NCBI GenBank assembly: GCA_022457155.1
Contig: JAJGOT010000214.1
Location: 1 to 64,000 of the forward strand
Source of the DNA: Cladopsammia gracilis
Lineage: Eukaryota > Cnidaria > Anthozoa > Scleractinia > Dendrophylliidae
Length of the DNA stretch: 64,000 bases
Direction: 5' to 3'
Below the pieces are notes generated by a model. That model had not been told where the DNA came from. It worked only from the letters and a program-made list of their open reading frames with translations, and did not search any database. How positions within the stretch are numbered: position 1 is the stretch's first letter; each line of letters starts with the position of its first letter. Shown here one piece after another: positions 1 through 10,829 of the stretch. The position numbers and the translations under genes were made by a program.

Positions 1-250
1 CCAATTATCAAAACTAAATTCCAATAAATCTAGTCCGCGTGAGGTACAATTAGAAGCGTTGTTCACTTGTTCACAATTGTTCACTTGCATAAGTGGGCTA
101 CATACAGCTATTTCAATTAACCTTGTCGGATGAAAACTCAAAAAGTAAATAAGAAGCAAAGGACCGCGAACGAAAATGCTGCCGCATTTTGGCGTTCAGT
201 TTGGGCTCTATCATGTCGTTGTCGCGTTGAATGCTCTAAGTAGTATCAAA
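1..250. other. Intergenic, no gene seen
   Basis: No coding or RNA gene is visible. The motif TTGTCGGATGAAA at about 121-135 matches the terminal repeat of the hairpin MITE at 7829-7953, but no partner end is found here, so this may be a solo remnant. Confidence 0.4.
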
Positions 251-437
251 CAAGGAATCAGAGAATTATAACTCTGTGTGTAAATTATAGTGCTAAGGTA
301 AACCCATAAATTTCCCTGTACTGAGCGTTAGCCCTAGTAAGGAAATGAGGGACCACACGAGGGAAAGAAAAAAATCTTTGACCTCACACACAGAGTTAAT
401 TCTCTGATTCCTTGTTTGTATCACCAGTGCTACGTGG
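251..437. repeat. Rearranged SINE tail copies (one inverted, one direct)
   Basis: Positions about 251-384 are the reverse complement of the body of the SINE at 513-738. Positions 385-437 repeat its 3' end directly (ending CACCAGTGCTACGTGG). The inverted arm and the downstream SINE could form a long hairpin. The arrangement looks like one SINE inserted beside or into another with inversion. Confidence 0.7.
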
Positions 438-512
438 CTCAACATTTATTTGTACCCTTCACATTCTCATTGCCACGAATTACCACCTTATTACCCACGA
501 TCTGCTCCCGTA

Positions 513-738
513 CGGCATCGTGGCTCAAGCGGTAGAGCAACGGAAGATCTAATCCGGAGGTCGTGGGTTCGAATCCCACCGAGGTCAAAGATTTTTTTCT
601 TTCCCTCGTGTGGTCCCTCATTTCCTTACTAGGGCTAACGCTCAGTACAGGGAAATTTATGGGTTTACCTTAGCACTATAATTTACACATAGAGTTAATT
701 CTCTGATTCCTTGTTTGTATCACCAGTGCTACGTGGTG
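513..738 (+). mobile_element. tRNA-derived SINE
   Basis: The head at 513-585 is tRNA-like, with an A box (TGGCTCAAGCGG) and a B box (GGTTCGAATCC), a good T-stem/loop and a GAGGTCA end. The anticodon stem-loop is imperfect (8-nt loop) and the acceptor stem mismatches, so it is not a functional tRNA. The 3' half resembles a tRNA-Arg(TCT). A non-tRNA body follows to about 738, and part of that body recurs at 251-437. Apparent short ORFs here are tRNA sequence read through. Confidence 0.75.
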
Positions 739-742
739 ATAC

Positions 743-801
743 AGGAGTCACTTAGGGCCTTATTCCAAACAATATTTGGAATAAGGCCCTAAGTGACTCC
801 T
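743..801. repeat. Perfect 27-bp inverted repeat with 5-nt loop
   Basis: AGGAGTCACTTAGGGCC at 743 is mirrored exactly at 775-801 around the loop CAATA. The core AGTCACTTAGGGC recurs once more near 870-883, so this is probably a foldback repeat rather than a terminator. Confidence 0.8.
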
Positions 802-875
802 GATCTGAAGCCAAATTCTGCCTTTGTTATACAAGATAAACTGGAAGGAGAATCTAGCAGTTGATCAGAAGTCAC

Positions 876-1610
876 TTAGGGCTTTAATTTATTCCACTCA
901 CCCTTCAATCGAAGAAAACAACAACTTTTTTCAATTAAATATGCCTTTTGCAATAAAAAATATAATATATTGACTAGAAATACGTGTCTCGCAGAACCTC
1001 GCGAAGCTCGGCGGAGGATGCACTGCAAAATTTTAGCGATGTGAGAGAGATGGAATTTCTGATTTGACTGGAGAGGTTGGGTTGCATGTCGGCAATGGCT
1101 CCGAAATTTAAAGTTGAGACATTCTCGTTCACCCGGTCCCGTTTCATTTAACTTGTACTTAGTGCCCTGTCTTCCTAAATTATAATAAATAGGAACTGGT
1201 ACTGGTAAGTTTTGGGTTTTGAGCTGTGGGTCACCGTAACTACTATGGGACTGGGTATCCAAAGATCCTAGGGCCCTTCTTTCCACCCCCCCCCCCCCCC
1301 CGCAACCTATCTTCATTAATTTTTGTCAGAAAGAAAATTGGTCTGGAAGTGGATGTATAGTACTGTTGTGGACATGGGCCCAGGACAATATGCAGTGGTG
1401 TTCTGTTAAAGACATCCTTCATTTTAAGTTTAAGTCATTATAACTGAAAAACGAGCTCGGTGACCTTCATTTTTTATCGAATTGTAATTAACATGTTAAG
1501 ATACAACCTTTTGCAAAGCTTAAAAAATTATTGGGAAGGAATTCAGAGACACCTTAAATGTTAGAAGGTAGCTACATGATTACATGATTATAGTTTTTAG
1601 TATTGCTACA
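876..1610. other. Intergenic, no gene seen
   Basis: Only low-complexity signals, including a C homopolymer around 1286-1301. The open frame on the minus strand has no recognisable domain. Confidence 0.4.
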
Positions 1611-1747
1611 ATACGCCGATCCAGGAAAAAAAACGGACGTCGCATGGAAGCGAGGCCTAGGGGCCCTCGGAAGAAACAAAATGGCGGCTATGAAGCACAA
1701 CCCATGTAAATATAAGCAGAAAAATCCAAAAAAATAGCCATAAAACA

Positions 1748-3760
1748 TGTGCTGCAGCACTATGCAACAACCGCAGTAAAAATCGGCCCGAGCTGACTTT
1801 ATATCATAATTTTACGTCAGATCCCGAAACTAGAAAGAAGTGGAACGTTCGCATGCGAAGAGGAGATGAGTATTTTAAGAGCGTCGAAAACATGTTTTGC
1901 TGTTCAGAGCATTTCGTGCCATCCGATTACAGAATAAGTCTCACCGGTCATAGGATGGACTTAAAGAAGGGAGCTATTCCTTCTGTATCTCCAGCCAAAA
2001 CAAATATTAGAGAAGAACGTTTAAAGTTGCGGACAAGAAAAGTCTTGCACAGGCAGGTGAAAAGATCGAGTCTGGTAAGTTCATAGGCCCTCCAACTCTC
2101 GACGAATTTGCCGAGGCCAGACGTTTAGAAGTGGAGCTCCTGAAAAATGAATTTTTAAAAGCAAGAGAAAGGAATATGTCTTCATGTTTTGGGGCTGGAG
2201 AGATTCTCAAAAAGCCCTGATGATATCCACTTTTACACTGGGTTTCCAGATTACGATACTCTTTTACAATTTTGGAAATATATAGAACCAAGTGCATCCA
2301 ATTTAACTTATTATAGCAGTGTGAGAGACACCACCCAAATGAATGCTGATGATGTTTTTCCATACTTAAATACACCTGGAAAAAAATTCCCTGGTAGGAA
2401 TGTTGGTGCACAACGAAATCTTCAGGCTATAGACGAATTTTGGCTGTTCCTAACTCGACTCAGGCTAGGTGTTTTTGAACGTGATTTGGCTTTCTGTATC
2501 TTCAGGACTCTACAGTTTCTGACATCATGATTACCTATAGTAATTATCTGTTTGTAATGCTGGAAAGCATTTCAATATGGGCTTCTAAAGATGTCATAAA
2601 GCAGCATCTCCCCGCTACAGCCTTTCAAGGAAGATTTGAAAATATACGCTGTATCATTGACTGCACTGATATTAAATGTGAGAAACCAGAAGATCTCCAA
2701 AAGCAGAGTGAGTTTTATTCAGAGTACAAATCACATAACACTTTCAAAGGACTGATTGGAATATCACCTAATGTTTGGGTTACGTTTGTAAGCAACCTTT
2801 ATGGGGGCAGCATTTCAGATAGAGAATTGTGGAAAAAAGCCATTTTGTTGACTTCTTGGAGCAAGGTGATCTAATAATGGCTGATCGTGGTTTTGACATA
2901 TAAGACTTGTTAGCAACAAAACAAGCTCAGCTGTTTATACCCCCTAAAAGGCAATCAGCTGCCGATCAGTTTTCCAAAGTAGACTGCTTTGAAACAATGA
3001 GAATATCTAATGTGCGAATACACGTGGAAAGGGCCATAAGACTTGTGAAAGGGTGGCACTTATTATACCACATTTTACCCTTTAACTCTCGGACGTACAA
3101 GGGGGTGGGGGTGGTTGCCACCCTCCTTGAGGTTTTTCTCCAATATTTTCAAGACCATTTACGATTTGCACATGCCGTTTTCAGTAGCTGTTCATTTATC
3201 CTTAATACACACTTTGGTAAAGTTTGGCGACAACCGATTGCTATGGTAACGAGATATGACGTCATAAGTAACATTTGGTCAAGCCAATTTTGAATAAAAA
3301 TGCGTGTTTTTCACCTTTTTTCTGTGAAAAAACATATAAAATGCTACCAAAGGCATCAAAATGTTTAATTGTATGTTATTTTGCATCTTTAGCAAACAAA
3401 ATTTGCAATTTCCACATTTTCCCGATAAATTTGAATTTTTTGTAAAATCCAAGATGGCGGCCGTCTTGGCGACCATTTTGGATGACGTCACGGACCCCCA
3501 GCAGCGTCTCAACCCATAATATTTACCTTATCTTGTAGAGCACATCGCGGGCTATCTATTAGATGTAAAATATTTCCGAAATATTGCAACATCGCAAAAA
3601 TCCAAGGGGGGGGGGGGGGGGCAACAATCCCCCCCTTGTACCACGGTGGGGGTATACGTTTGCGTGTACGTCCGAGGGTTAAGCATGGCTGGAGCGATAA
3701 ATCAAGTTTGAACAGTATGTTGTCTACTCACTAACTGGCAAAAGCCTGCTCTTACCCTTT
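1748..3760 (+). pseudogene. THAP-domain DDE transposase, broken
   Basis: From 1748 the frame reads a THAP-type zinc finger: CAAALC (C-x4-C), then a W within RKKWNVRM, then CCSEHF (C-x2-H) and a KKGAIPSV-like close near residue 75. A frameshift near 2190 leads into the segment around DDIHFYTGFPDYDTL. Another break near 2500 precedes the helix-turn-helix region. The DDE core follows: IDCTDIKCEKP (first Asp), ADRGFD at about 2883 (second Asp, then an in-frame stop) and RIHVERAIR (Glu) at about 3015. The C-terminus is interrupted at 3082 by a TTAA MITE. It resumes at 3683 with SMAGAINQV and CCLLTNWQ, as expected for the end of a DDE_Tnp_4-type transposase. This is a dead copy; the family assignment rests on motif recognition. 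Confidence 0.78.
3086..3678. mobile_element. TTAA-flanked MITE nested in the transposase
   Basis: TTAA occurs at 3082-3085 and 3679-3682. The ends are inverted repeats (CTCTCGGACGTACA and TGTACGTCCGAGGG). Removing the element and one TTAA rejoins the transposase reading frame, which proves the insertion. The TTAA target suggests mobilisation by a piggyBac- or Kolobok-type transposase. It contains poly-G/C runs and a CRE-like TGACGTCA. A partial second copy lies at 10092. Confidence 0.85.
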
Positions 3761-4965
3761 GTGTGCAATAATGCCCATAATATCATCTGTATTTGTTACT
3801 CAAGAAAGTACAAAAGCAACTGAGGGGTTGATCTATCAGTTGATTTGCATTCAAGTCAGCTACATTATTTGTGTTGTTGACTGTGTTTGTTGAATTGGCT
3901 TGAGACACGATTTTATTTGTTACACATGGTTTTGGTTGCAAAACAGAAGTAGTCCCGCATGTAGAAGTAGCAGATGTGATATTAAAATCTTTCAGTTGCA
4001 TTTGGAGAACAGGTCCTTTAGGACCCTTTAGCAACAGTCCCAATTAGAGTATCTACGAGCATTATGTCACAGGCATTTGGAGTCATCTTTCCAAAGAGAA
4101 CACTTGGGTTAGCTCTGGCAATGTTCTCTTCTGAATTTCTCAACAGCCTCGGGGTACAATGTTCAGTATTTTAATGGACGTGGATCAAAAAAAGTAGATA
4201 ACACACCCCTCCTCTTATGACCTGGTTGGTGTGTCTGCATGATGCATTGGCTTAATAAGCTTTGAGGCCATAATCAGCTCATGTTCCACTGTCCGTCTAC
4301 CGGGAATTTCCCATTTTCTTGGCTTAGACGTGCAGGGAACGTCATTTTCGTATTGATTCAGTTTAGTTCATTGTTCCGTGACATTTCATCCAATTTCCAT
4401 ATAACTGCCATCACATGGCAACAGCAGCCACTCCTACCAGCAGGACATATTGAATCACACATGGCTGATGTAATTTTCGGCTTTCCAAGCGGGTCATGAA
4501 CAATCATACGTACTTTATATTTTACACATTTTTTGTAAGAAGCCCAACACAAAGCCCTGACGTAAACAACGTCGCTATCAACAGGTTTAGATACTTCAAG
4601 ATCATGTACAAATGGCAATAACCTTAAACCCTTTGAACTTGTAATGACATTTCCGCAATAGCATCGGTAGAAAGAGATTTCTTCGTGGTTTTACCGCACT
4701 CCTTAAGGTGATCAAGATAATCGTAGGTACAAATACTGGGAGAGGCTGAATAATCTTTATTAAAAGCCGAATCGTCGAAAGGAAATTGGCGGAATCCGGG
4801 TAACTCATCTTGCAGCGTGTCCACTTTACAGAGACTTTTCTTGAGTTGGGCCAATTTTGCTTTGGTGAAGACTTTGTTTGAGTCAGTATCATAAACTTTA
4901 TCCCTAATATCAGGCAGAGCGGTTAGGTTCTTGACTCTATAGGCCAGGAAACAAATAAAAGTCAT
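3720..4965 (-). pseudogene. SWIM/YqaJ-type protein of the ISL2EU element, broken
   Basis: On the minus strand, frames at 4965-4624 and 4618-4358 join through a frameshift. The second contains a SWIM-like zinc motif (CDSICPAGRSGCCCHV) near its C-terminus. A third frame past the stop reads CTSKPRKWEIPG, a pattern that follows the SWIM motif in ISL2EU second proteins. The expected YqaJ-type nuclease part (about 3780-4280) is too eroded to read with confidence. In intact elements this protein is thought to assist transposition. Confidence 0.6.
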
Positions 4966-5289
4966 CGCAACTCCCGATCGGTTTGTTCGTATAATAAACT
5001 TTAGGTAATAAATTTACCTTTCGTAAAGGGCTTTCTTGTTACCGCCTTTGTTTATTCTTCTACATTTTTACCAGAATTTTAACAGGTTTACTGTTAACTT
5101 GGAAATTTCTGAACCTTTGAACGAAGCACCAGGTATGTCCTCGGGATTCAATTTGACATCTTCAATATCTTTTTTCTCCATCTTGAAACTTTTTCGAAAA
5201 CGAATTTGTTTTTGCCGCCAGAAGCCGCGAAGGGCCCTCAGGCCTCGTTTCCATGCAACTTCCGCTTTTTTTCCTGGATCGGCCTATTA

Positions 5290-5560
5290 ACTTGCAGCTT
5301 TGCCTTGTGTGTTTCTATTTGTATTTTATTAGTAAGGGTAGCCAAAAAAGCACCCCCAAAACAACAAATCTTCCTCATATGGTATTTAGCAATAATTATG
5401 CAGATGTTTAAATTAAGTTTTTGAGGTATGACGTTCATAAGACTATAAAATATTTGTTCTTTGGTTAGGTTGATTGAATCGTTCCTTCTTACTTTTCCAA
5501 CAATGGATAAATTTGTTCCAAACATTCTGAACATAAGAGCAGGTTACAAAATAATCCTGG
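5290..5560 (-). pseudogene. Non-LTR retrotransposon ORF2 C-terminal fragment
   Basis: The minus-strand frame includes LTKEQIFYSL and LNICIIIAKYHMRKICC. It resembles the end of LINE reverse-transcriptase proteins and is similar in pattern to the better-defined LINE end at 50137-50334 (LNYFLIIAKLYIWE). It abuts the right end of the ISL2EU element. Breaks upstream show it is a relic. Confidence 0.45.
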
Positions 5561-7826
5561 CTGTATTGAGCAGGCTGGCAAGACTTTACTGGCACAGGCC
5601 CGTCACTATTTGATGTAGTTTTCTCGGCTAAAATTTGTTTTCTTCCTACTCAATTGCGTTCGACGACGGTAGAACGCTTTCTAATCTCGTCAGGTATCGG
5701 TCTGGGCGAAGGGGATTGTGGGAGGAATTGGGCTGGATGCTATGCGATTTCAGGGTTGGACGCCATCTTGGACTGGCTGGCTGTCACAGATGGCCTCGAT
5801 CTCATGTGATAATTTTTCTCGGCCGCCGGGAACTGGTATTTACAAGTGCAGTGAAATTATTTGAGACGACACTTGAGACCATGTTTTTCTGTTTTTGTTC
5901 GTGCCGTCCTTCGTGCTTTCTTCTGCCTTTGCTGTTTTTCGCATTTTTTTAAGTAAGAATTCTTTAATCCCAAAGTCCCAAGATCCTTAGACACAAAGCT
6001 CACCGATCCCGAAAACGCGACACATAACCTATAAAGTGACCTTATCTTAACTTTGCATATTTAAAACCCTTACGGAATCTGATATACTTAATTTCCTACT
6101 TGTCAAACTAAATCACTTGATAAGATCAGTGAATGAAAATATTGAAATGAACCGATTTGCGACAAACATCAATACTTCTTATTTCAGCTGTTGTAACAAA
6201 CATGTCGAACGCACTCTTTTAATCTGTGATTACTGCTAGTTTTGTATTTATTGAGCGTACTTCCTCTTTAATACCACTGTTAAATGTTTGGATTGGCTAC
6301 TGGCCTACAAGGTAACAAAGTGCGTTTGAATAACGCTTGACAGCTTGGCAGCTGATACCAACTGAAGTCTTAGGGAAAATGAAATCTTTGAACTGATGAA
6401 AATTAATGAATTTAATATTGCGGCTCAATTTGGCTTTTAAAGTATCAGTTATCTTGTAGCCTCTAGCCGAAACCATTTTTTCCTGCTTTAATTACTCTAT
6501 TACAGTTAGTAATTTAATGGCAGTTAACTCGAGCTTTTCGTTAATGCAAATAAATGTTTTCCCTTGACGTTTCGAACTGAAAATTTCTAAAGAATAAGAT
6601 GGGACTTGTGTAGCTTGAAAATAATCCCCGTGCTACTAGCAGTTTCCTTTAAAAAAAATGGGTCGCTTGTAACTGATAATATTTAGAGAGTTCTGTAGTA
6701 TTTCTGGATTTTAAAAATTCTGGCTCTAAGATATCGTGAATAAAATATACCTTTAGTTTATAAATTTAAAAGCAGTGTTTTTGTAATTTTTTCGATACAC
6801 CATGAATGCCTCGGATTAATAAAGTTTCAACGATTCTTTCTGTAAACATTTTTCTGGCAACTGAATAACGATTCTTTCTGTAAACATTTTTCTGGCAACT
6901 GAATAATATAAAGCATACAATTAAATTGCTATTCTACGCACGTAGAACGAAGATCGAAAGAAACATAAGAAACCGTGATATTTAGCCTGAAAAGACAATG
7001 GTTCATCTTATTAAGTCGAAGAGCAATGTGAAATTTGTGTGGGTTCCGTTAGTAATCACTGAAAAAAAATAAGTAAAAGAAACTTACTTTCTTTAATACC
7101 GCGGATTTCTCCTGCCTCTCCTTTCTCCTGAGTAAACTGGTGTTACAATTCTTTTTCTGAGAGGTGTTGCTTTTCCCGAGTCAGAGGAAATTTAAGCCAT
7201 TTAGGGCGTAATCGACGCTTTCAACCGCTTCAAAAGCACAGCACAATTGCAAGATGTTTCTAAACGGAAAGTTCCTTGCGTGCTTTTTATTAGATTCACA
7301 GCTTTCGAAAAGGGTGTATTATTAATATTAATATAATCACCGGCATCATTTCAAATATCAATCATCACTTAAGGTCTTATATTCAGTGAATTTTCCGCTC
7401 ACCCTCTATTTATACTTTCATATAAGTTGCTACTGGTTCAGAATTTAAGCAAGATATACCCTTTATCGTTATTTCTTCCCTTTTCTCCGACTCCAGTGCA
7501 ACGATCTTAAGTTTCATTTCAGTAAACGACATTTTTAAAATTCTTGATACCACCAGGCTTGTGGCTGACATTAATCAAAAAGGATTAACTGCGGAAAGTG
7601 TTTTTTATACTACAAATGTTCTGATTCGTACAGCAAAATCCGGCTGAAGATAAAGCAAAAAGGCAAAAGGTAAAAGCAAACTAGTTCACGCAATAAAATC
7701 TTTTCTCAATACAAGTAGAAATGCTGCAAAAAATATGAATGCATCTTCTGGCATGAAAGGAACCATTTCATGGCTAAAAATTGGGAAACCTTTTTCAGGT
7801 TTGAATATGAATATAGCTATTTCAAT
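5561..7826. other. Intergenic, no gene seen
   Basis: AT-rich, with short random frames only. The one structured feature is the 38-bp tandem duplication at 6829-6904. Confidence 0.4.
6829..6904. repeat. 38-bp tandem duplication, two copies
   Basis: The unit beginning AACGATTCTTTCTGTAAAC occurs at 6829-6866 and again, identically, at 6867-6904. It looks like a recent slippage duplication. Confidence 0.9.
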
Positions 7827-7828
7827 TA

Positions 7829-7953
7829 ACGTTGTCGGATGAAAGCTTAAAGCCAAGACCGCAAGGTAGTATGGGTTAGGGTTAACAGCCATTGCATAAA
7901 AATCCCATACTACCTTGCGGTCTTGGCTTTTCGCCTTTTTCATCCGACAACGT
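7829..7953. mobile_element. Hairpin MITE with TA target duplication
   Basis: Inverted ends ACGTTGTCGGATGAAA / TTTCATCCGACAACGT are flanked by TA at 7827-7828 and 7954-7955. The interior is also almost fully palindromic (CCAAGACCGCAAGGTAGTAT and its complement). The TA target points to a Tc1/mariner-type mobiliser. Confidence 0.75.
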
Positions 7954-7959
7954 TACAAG

Positions 7960-9210
7960 GCCAAAAGAAGGCAAAACAAGGCCAAAAGAAATACACTTTT
8001 TTACTACAAAAGAGGAACGTTGTATTTATAGCGGAGCACTTGCCAGGCCGAAGGCCTGGCTGCGCAGCCCCATACTCATAGAACCAGAACCTGTGCCCGT
8101 CATTTTTCATCGTCATGGCTAGCGGAATGTTTCGCGGGTGCGCGTGTGCCCGCCCTCCTTCCGCCGTCGCGCAGGACCGGACTACTGTAGCTCCGCCGTT
8201 GCGCAGGACTAGCTCGCGGGCGCGTATGACGTCGTAAAACATGCGCGTACGACGTCATGTTGAAACCAAAGCGAGGTTTTGTTTTTTCGCGCGGTTACAC
8301 GGCCGAATGTCACATCAGCTAGAAAAACACTTTGATGTTTTGCTGTGAATTTACTAAGCGGAGAAAACCGTTTAAATTAAAGGCGTTATTTCCCTGAATA
8401 TTTCGCGGTTTGCTACTCAAGACAAGGATACTAATTAAGGGTTACTCAGAAGCCGCTTAAGTGGAAAAAGACGAGCTTTCATGGATAAAATCTTGCTTCG
8501 AGGAACTTCATTACGTTTTTATCAAATGCGGGAGATGTTTGTTTTCTACGGATTTCAGAACCAGAAGCGGAGATTTGAATTTCCAAGCAAGCGAGGGACT
8601 TAAAGGTAAAACAGATTACAGTTTTCGATGAGAATTTATGTTGATATCAATCTGCGAGTGACTTTTTATTGGTGTTATTGTTAGTTTTGGAGAATTGATT
8701 TTAAAACGTGCTTAAATTCAGTTGTATCGATCTCTTGAATTTCATCGAAGAAAGCTTGAACTCGATGAGCTATAATTAAATGGTACGCGTTTTGCTTTTA
8801 AACGTAAACTAATGGAGATTTGAATAAATTTTTTCGAAGATTGTGTTGTCTATTTTTATGTGTTTGTTCATTCATTAGATAGTTTGAAAAGCGATTTTAT
8901 GTAAACAAAACAAGACTTTGATTTTATAGTACAGTTCTATCTTCACTCGCATCGCCTTATGCAAATATGTTTGTGTATTTTTGCAATTTTTGATTTTCAA
9001 ATCAGTTTCTCGGGCAAGTTTTGACAAACAAAAACTGTATTTTATTCGGAAAGTAGTGGTACTAGTTATTCTAGACAGAGAAAAGTTGTTTTTGTGAACT
9101 TTTGTACGGTCTATAAAAATGTACTGTGCAGACGGTCGCGTAATACTGTTTTTGAGAGTTGCTAAAATTGATAATAGCCCGTTCGTCAATCTTAATTCTT
9201 GTGCTTCCAA
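7960..9210. other. Non-coding, with a CpG-rich patch at about 8030-8300
   Basis: The patch is richer in CG than its surroundings. It contains a short palindrome (GCCAGGCC-GAA-GGCCTGGC at 8042-8060) and two CRE-like TGACGTCG / CGACGTCA sites. It could be a promoter or a repeat; no convincing coding exon follows. The rest of the interval is AT-rich with nothing recognisable. Confidence 0.3.
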
Positions 9211-9212
9211 CC

Positions 9213-9260
9213 TTTCACCTTAGTTAAGTTTCACCTTAGTTAAGTTTCACCTTAGTTAAG
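9213..9260. repeat. 16-bp tandem repeat, three copies
   Basis: TTTCACCTTAGTTAAG is repeated three times head to tail without mismatch. Confidence 0.95.
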
Positions 9261-9313
9261 CTTGTTCAAAGTGCGACGCTGTTAGGCTTGGGCTATCTAT
9301 ATATATTAATCAC

Positions 9314-9653
9314 ATAACATGTAATTCTAAAAACCTGATCTATATGATCCAATGTAAAAATTGCTTTAAACATAATATACCGTGTCAATACATTGGAGAA
9401 ACAAAACGCAAACTAAATGAACGCTTTGGTGAACATCGCCGCCCTGTAGAGAATCCACATCACCTCAGCTGCCCTACTCCTATATCAGAACACTTTAATC
9501 TACCGGGACACTCTACTAAGGATATGCAACTTATACCACTGGAATTAATACGTAATAGCAGAGACTGTACGAAAAGCGCGTGAAGCATTTCTCATTGACA
9601 AAGCAAAGACGTTTGAACCACTTGGAATCAACAGACGCGACGAACTTCATTAA
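9314..9653 (+). pseudogene. Penelope-like element, GIY-YIG endonuclease end
   Basis: The frame reads NLIYMIQCKNC, then CQYIGETKRKLNERFGEHRR, the GIY-YIG-type nuclease signature found at the C-terminus of Penelope-like retroelement proteins. A single-base shift at about 9570 moves the remainder (REAFLIDKAKTFEPLGINRR and a final DELH) into another frame ending at TAA 9651-9653. Everything upstream, including the reverse transcriptase, is missing. This is a 5'-truncated dead copy. Confidence 0.82.
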
Positions 9654-9779
9654 CTTTCTCATCACTAGTCAGTTTAGTTTATCACCCGTCAAACCCTTCA
9701 CCAATCATATTCATTGTTTTTGTTATTCTTTGGTTTTTTCAAAACCACTTGTATGACGGTTTTACAGTTGTAATCATTT

Positions 9780-9820
9780 AGCCCCTGAAGAAGCTTTGTT
9801 TTGCAAAGAAAAACACCTGT
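9780..9820 (+). ncRNA. Decayed hammerhead-like motif, Penelope element 3' end
   Basis: CTGAAGA at 9785-9791 (core consensus CTGATGA), a CTTTG/CAAAG stem with loop, then AAAAAC in place of GAAAC. Penelope-like elements are known to carry hammerhead ribozymes in their terminal repeats. The position just past the endonuclease ORF fits. The core changes make self-cleavage unlikely. Confidence 0.45.
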
Positions 9821-10091
9821 GCTTTAGACTGTATTATGTGTTGTATTTTGAGATAAAAAGGTATTATCGCTATGCTAATTTAACATAACTTTTAAAAAAC
9901 AAAATAAATAACTCAAGTCATACAAAAAATATATATGGAAATATCTCGATATTTTCTGTGATTAAAATGTTTACGCTCCTTACATATATTAGGCATGCCA
10001 AGTGCTAAGAATAAGAGAACTTAATGGATTTCTTTCTTGGATCCTTTCAGTAAGTATATAGGACTTTTATCGCCTATTCCTTTTAGCTTAA

Positions 10092-10615
10092 CCCTCGGAC
10101 GTACACGCAAACGTATACCCCAACCGTCGTACAAGGGGGGGGGGGGGGGGAGGTGTTGCACCCCCCCCTTGTTGCAATATTTCGGAAATATTTTACATCT
10201 AATAGATAGCCCGCGATGTGCTCCACAAGATAAGGTAAATATTATGGGTTGGGGCGCTGCAGGGGGTCCGTGACGTCATCCAAAATGGTCGCCAAGGTGG
10301 CCGCCATATTGGATTTTTCTAAAAATTCAAATTTATCAGAAAAATGCGGAAATTGCAAATATTGTCTGCTAGAGTTGCAAAATAACATACAATCAAAAAT
10401 TCTGATGCTTTTGGTAGCATTTTATATGTTTTTTCGCTGAAAAAAGGTGAAAAACACGCTTTTTTCTTCAAAAATGGGTTGACAACATGTTACATATGAC
10501 GTCATATCTACTTGCCATAGCAACCGGTTGTCGCCAAACTTTACCAAAATGTGTCTCAAGGATAAATGAACAGCTACTGAAAATGGCATGTGCTAATCTT
10601 AAATGGTCTTGCATT
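10092..10615. mobile_element. Second, truncated copy of the TTAA MITE
   Basis: Starts after TTAA (10088-10091) with CCCTCGGACGTACACGC. Its sequence matches the reverse complement of 3086-3678, including the G run and the TGACGTCATCCAAAATGG stretch. Homology fades near 10610 before the other terminus. The similar peptides read from both copies reflect shared repeat sequence, not a gene. Confidence 0.8.
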
Positions 10616-10679
10616 AGCTCTCGAAAAAATTGCTTCCGGAATTTTCGGTTGCGAGCATAATTTAAAATTTGATTAATCT

Positions 10680-10818
10680 GGGCTCAATTCAATAAAACGT
10701 TTACAAGACTAATTTAGTTTACAAGTGTAGCCATTATTTCAGAGGTTGAAAACAATAGCTACACTTGTAAATTACACTTTTATTGAATTTTTTTTATTGA
10801 GTTTTATTGAATTGACCC
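10680..10818. mobile_element. Short MITE with CAATTCAATAAAA termini
   Basis: Left end CTCAATTCAATAAAA and right end TTTTATTGAATTGACCC are inverted. Inner arms TTTACAAGTGTAGCCATT / AATAGCTACACTTGTAAA also pair. Flanking CTG on both sides may be a 3-bp target duplication. Confidence 0.65.
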
Positions 10819-10829
10819 CTGGAATGAGG

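Larger units (their letters stand above)
1613..5285. mobile_element. Degenerate ISL2EU/IS4EU-type DNA transposon
   Basis: Terminal inverted repeats of about 60 bp bound the element. The left end reads GCCGATCCAGGAAAAAAA and the right end is its imperfect reverse complement. Both ends abut the dinucleotide AT, consistent with a 2-bp target duplication. Between the ends lie a plus-strand THAP plus DDE-type transposase (broken) and a minus-strand protein with a SWIM-like zinc motif. That pairing is typical of ISL2EU/IS4EU elements, which encode a DDE transposase and a SWIM/YqaJ-type protein. A separate TTAA MITE is nested at 3086-3678. The copy is inactive: stops and frameshifts break both genes. 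Confidence 0.8.

Noticed and set aside
439..621. Minus-strand frame with a GFEPTTSGL-like peptide
   Set aside because: This is the classic antisense translation of a tRNA T arm within the SINE.
876..1316. 146-codon minus-strand frame
   Set aside because: No domain, contains a glycine run from a C homopolymer, and no splice or codon-use support.
3279..3512. Similar peptides at 3279-3512 (minus) and 10249-10440 (plus)
   Set aside because: Shared because both lie in copies of the same TTAA MITE; no evidence of protein function.
5635..5952. 105-codon plus-strand frame
   Set aside because: Low-complexity Phe/Cys end and no recognisable domain; likely chance.
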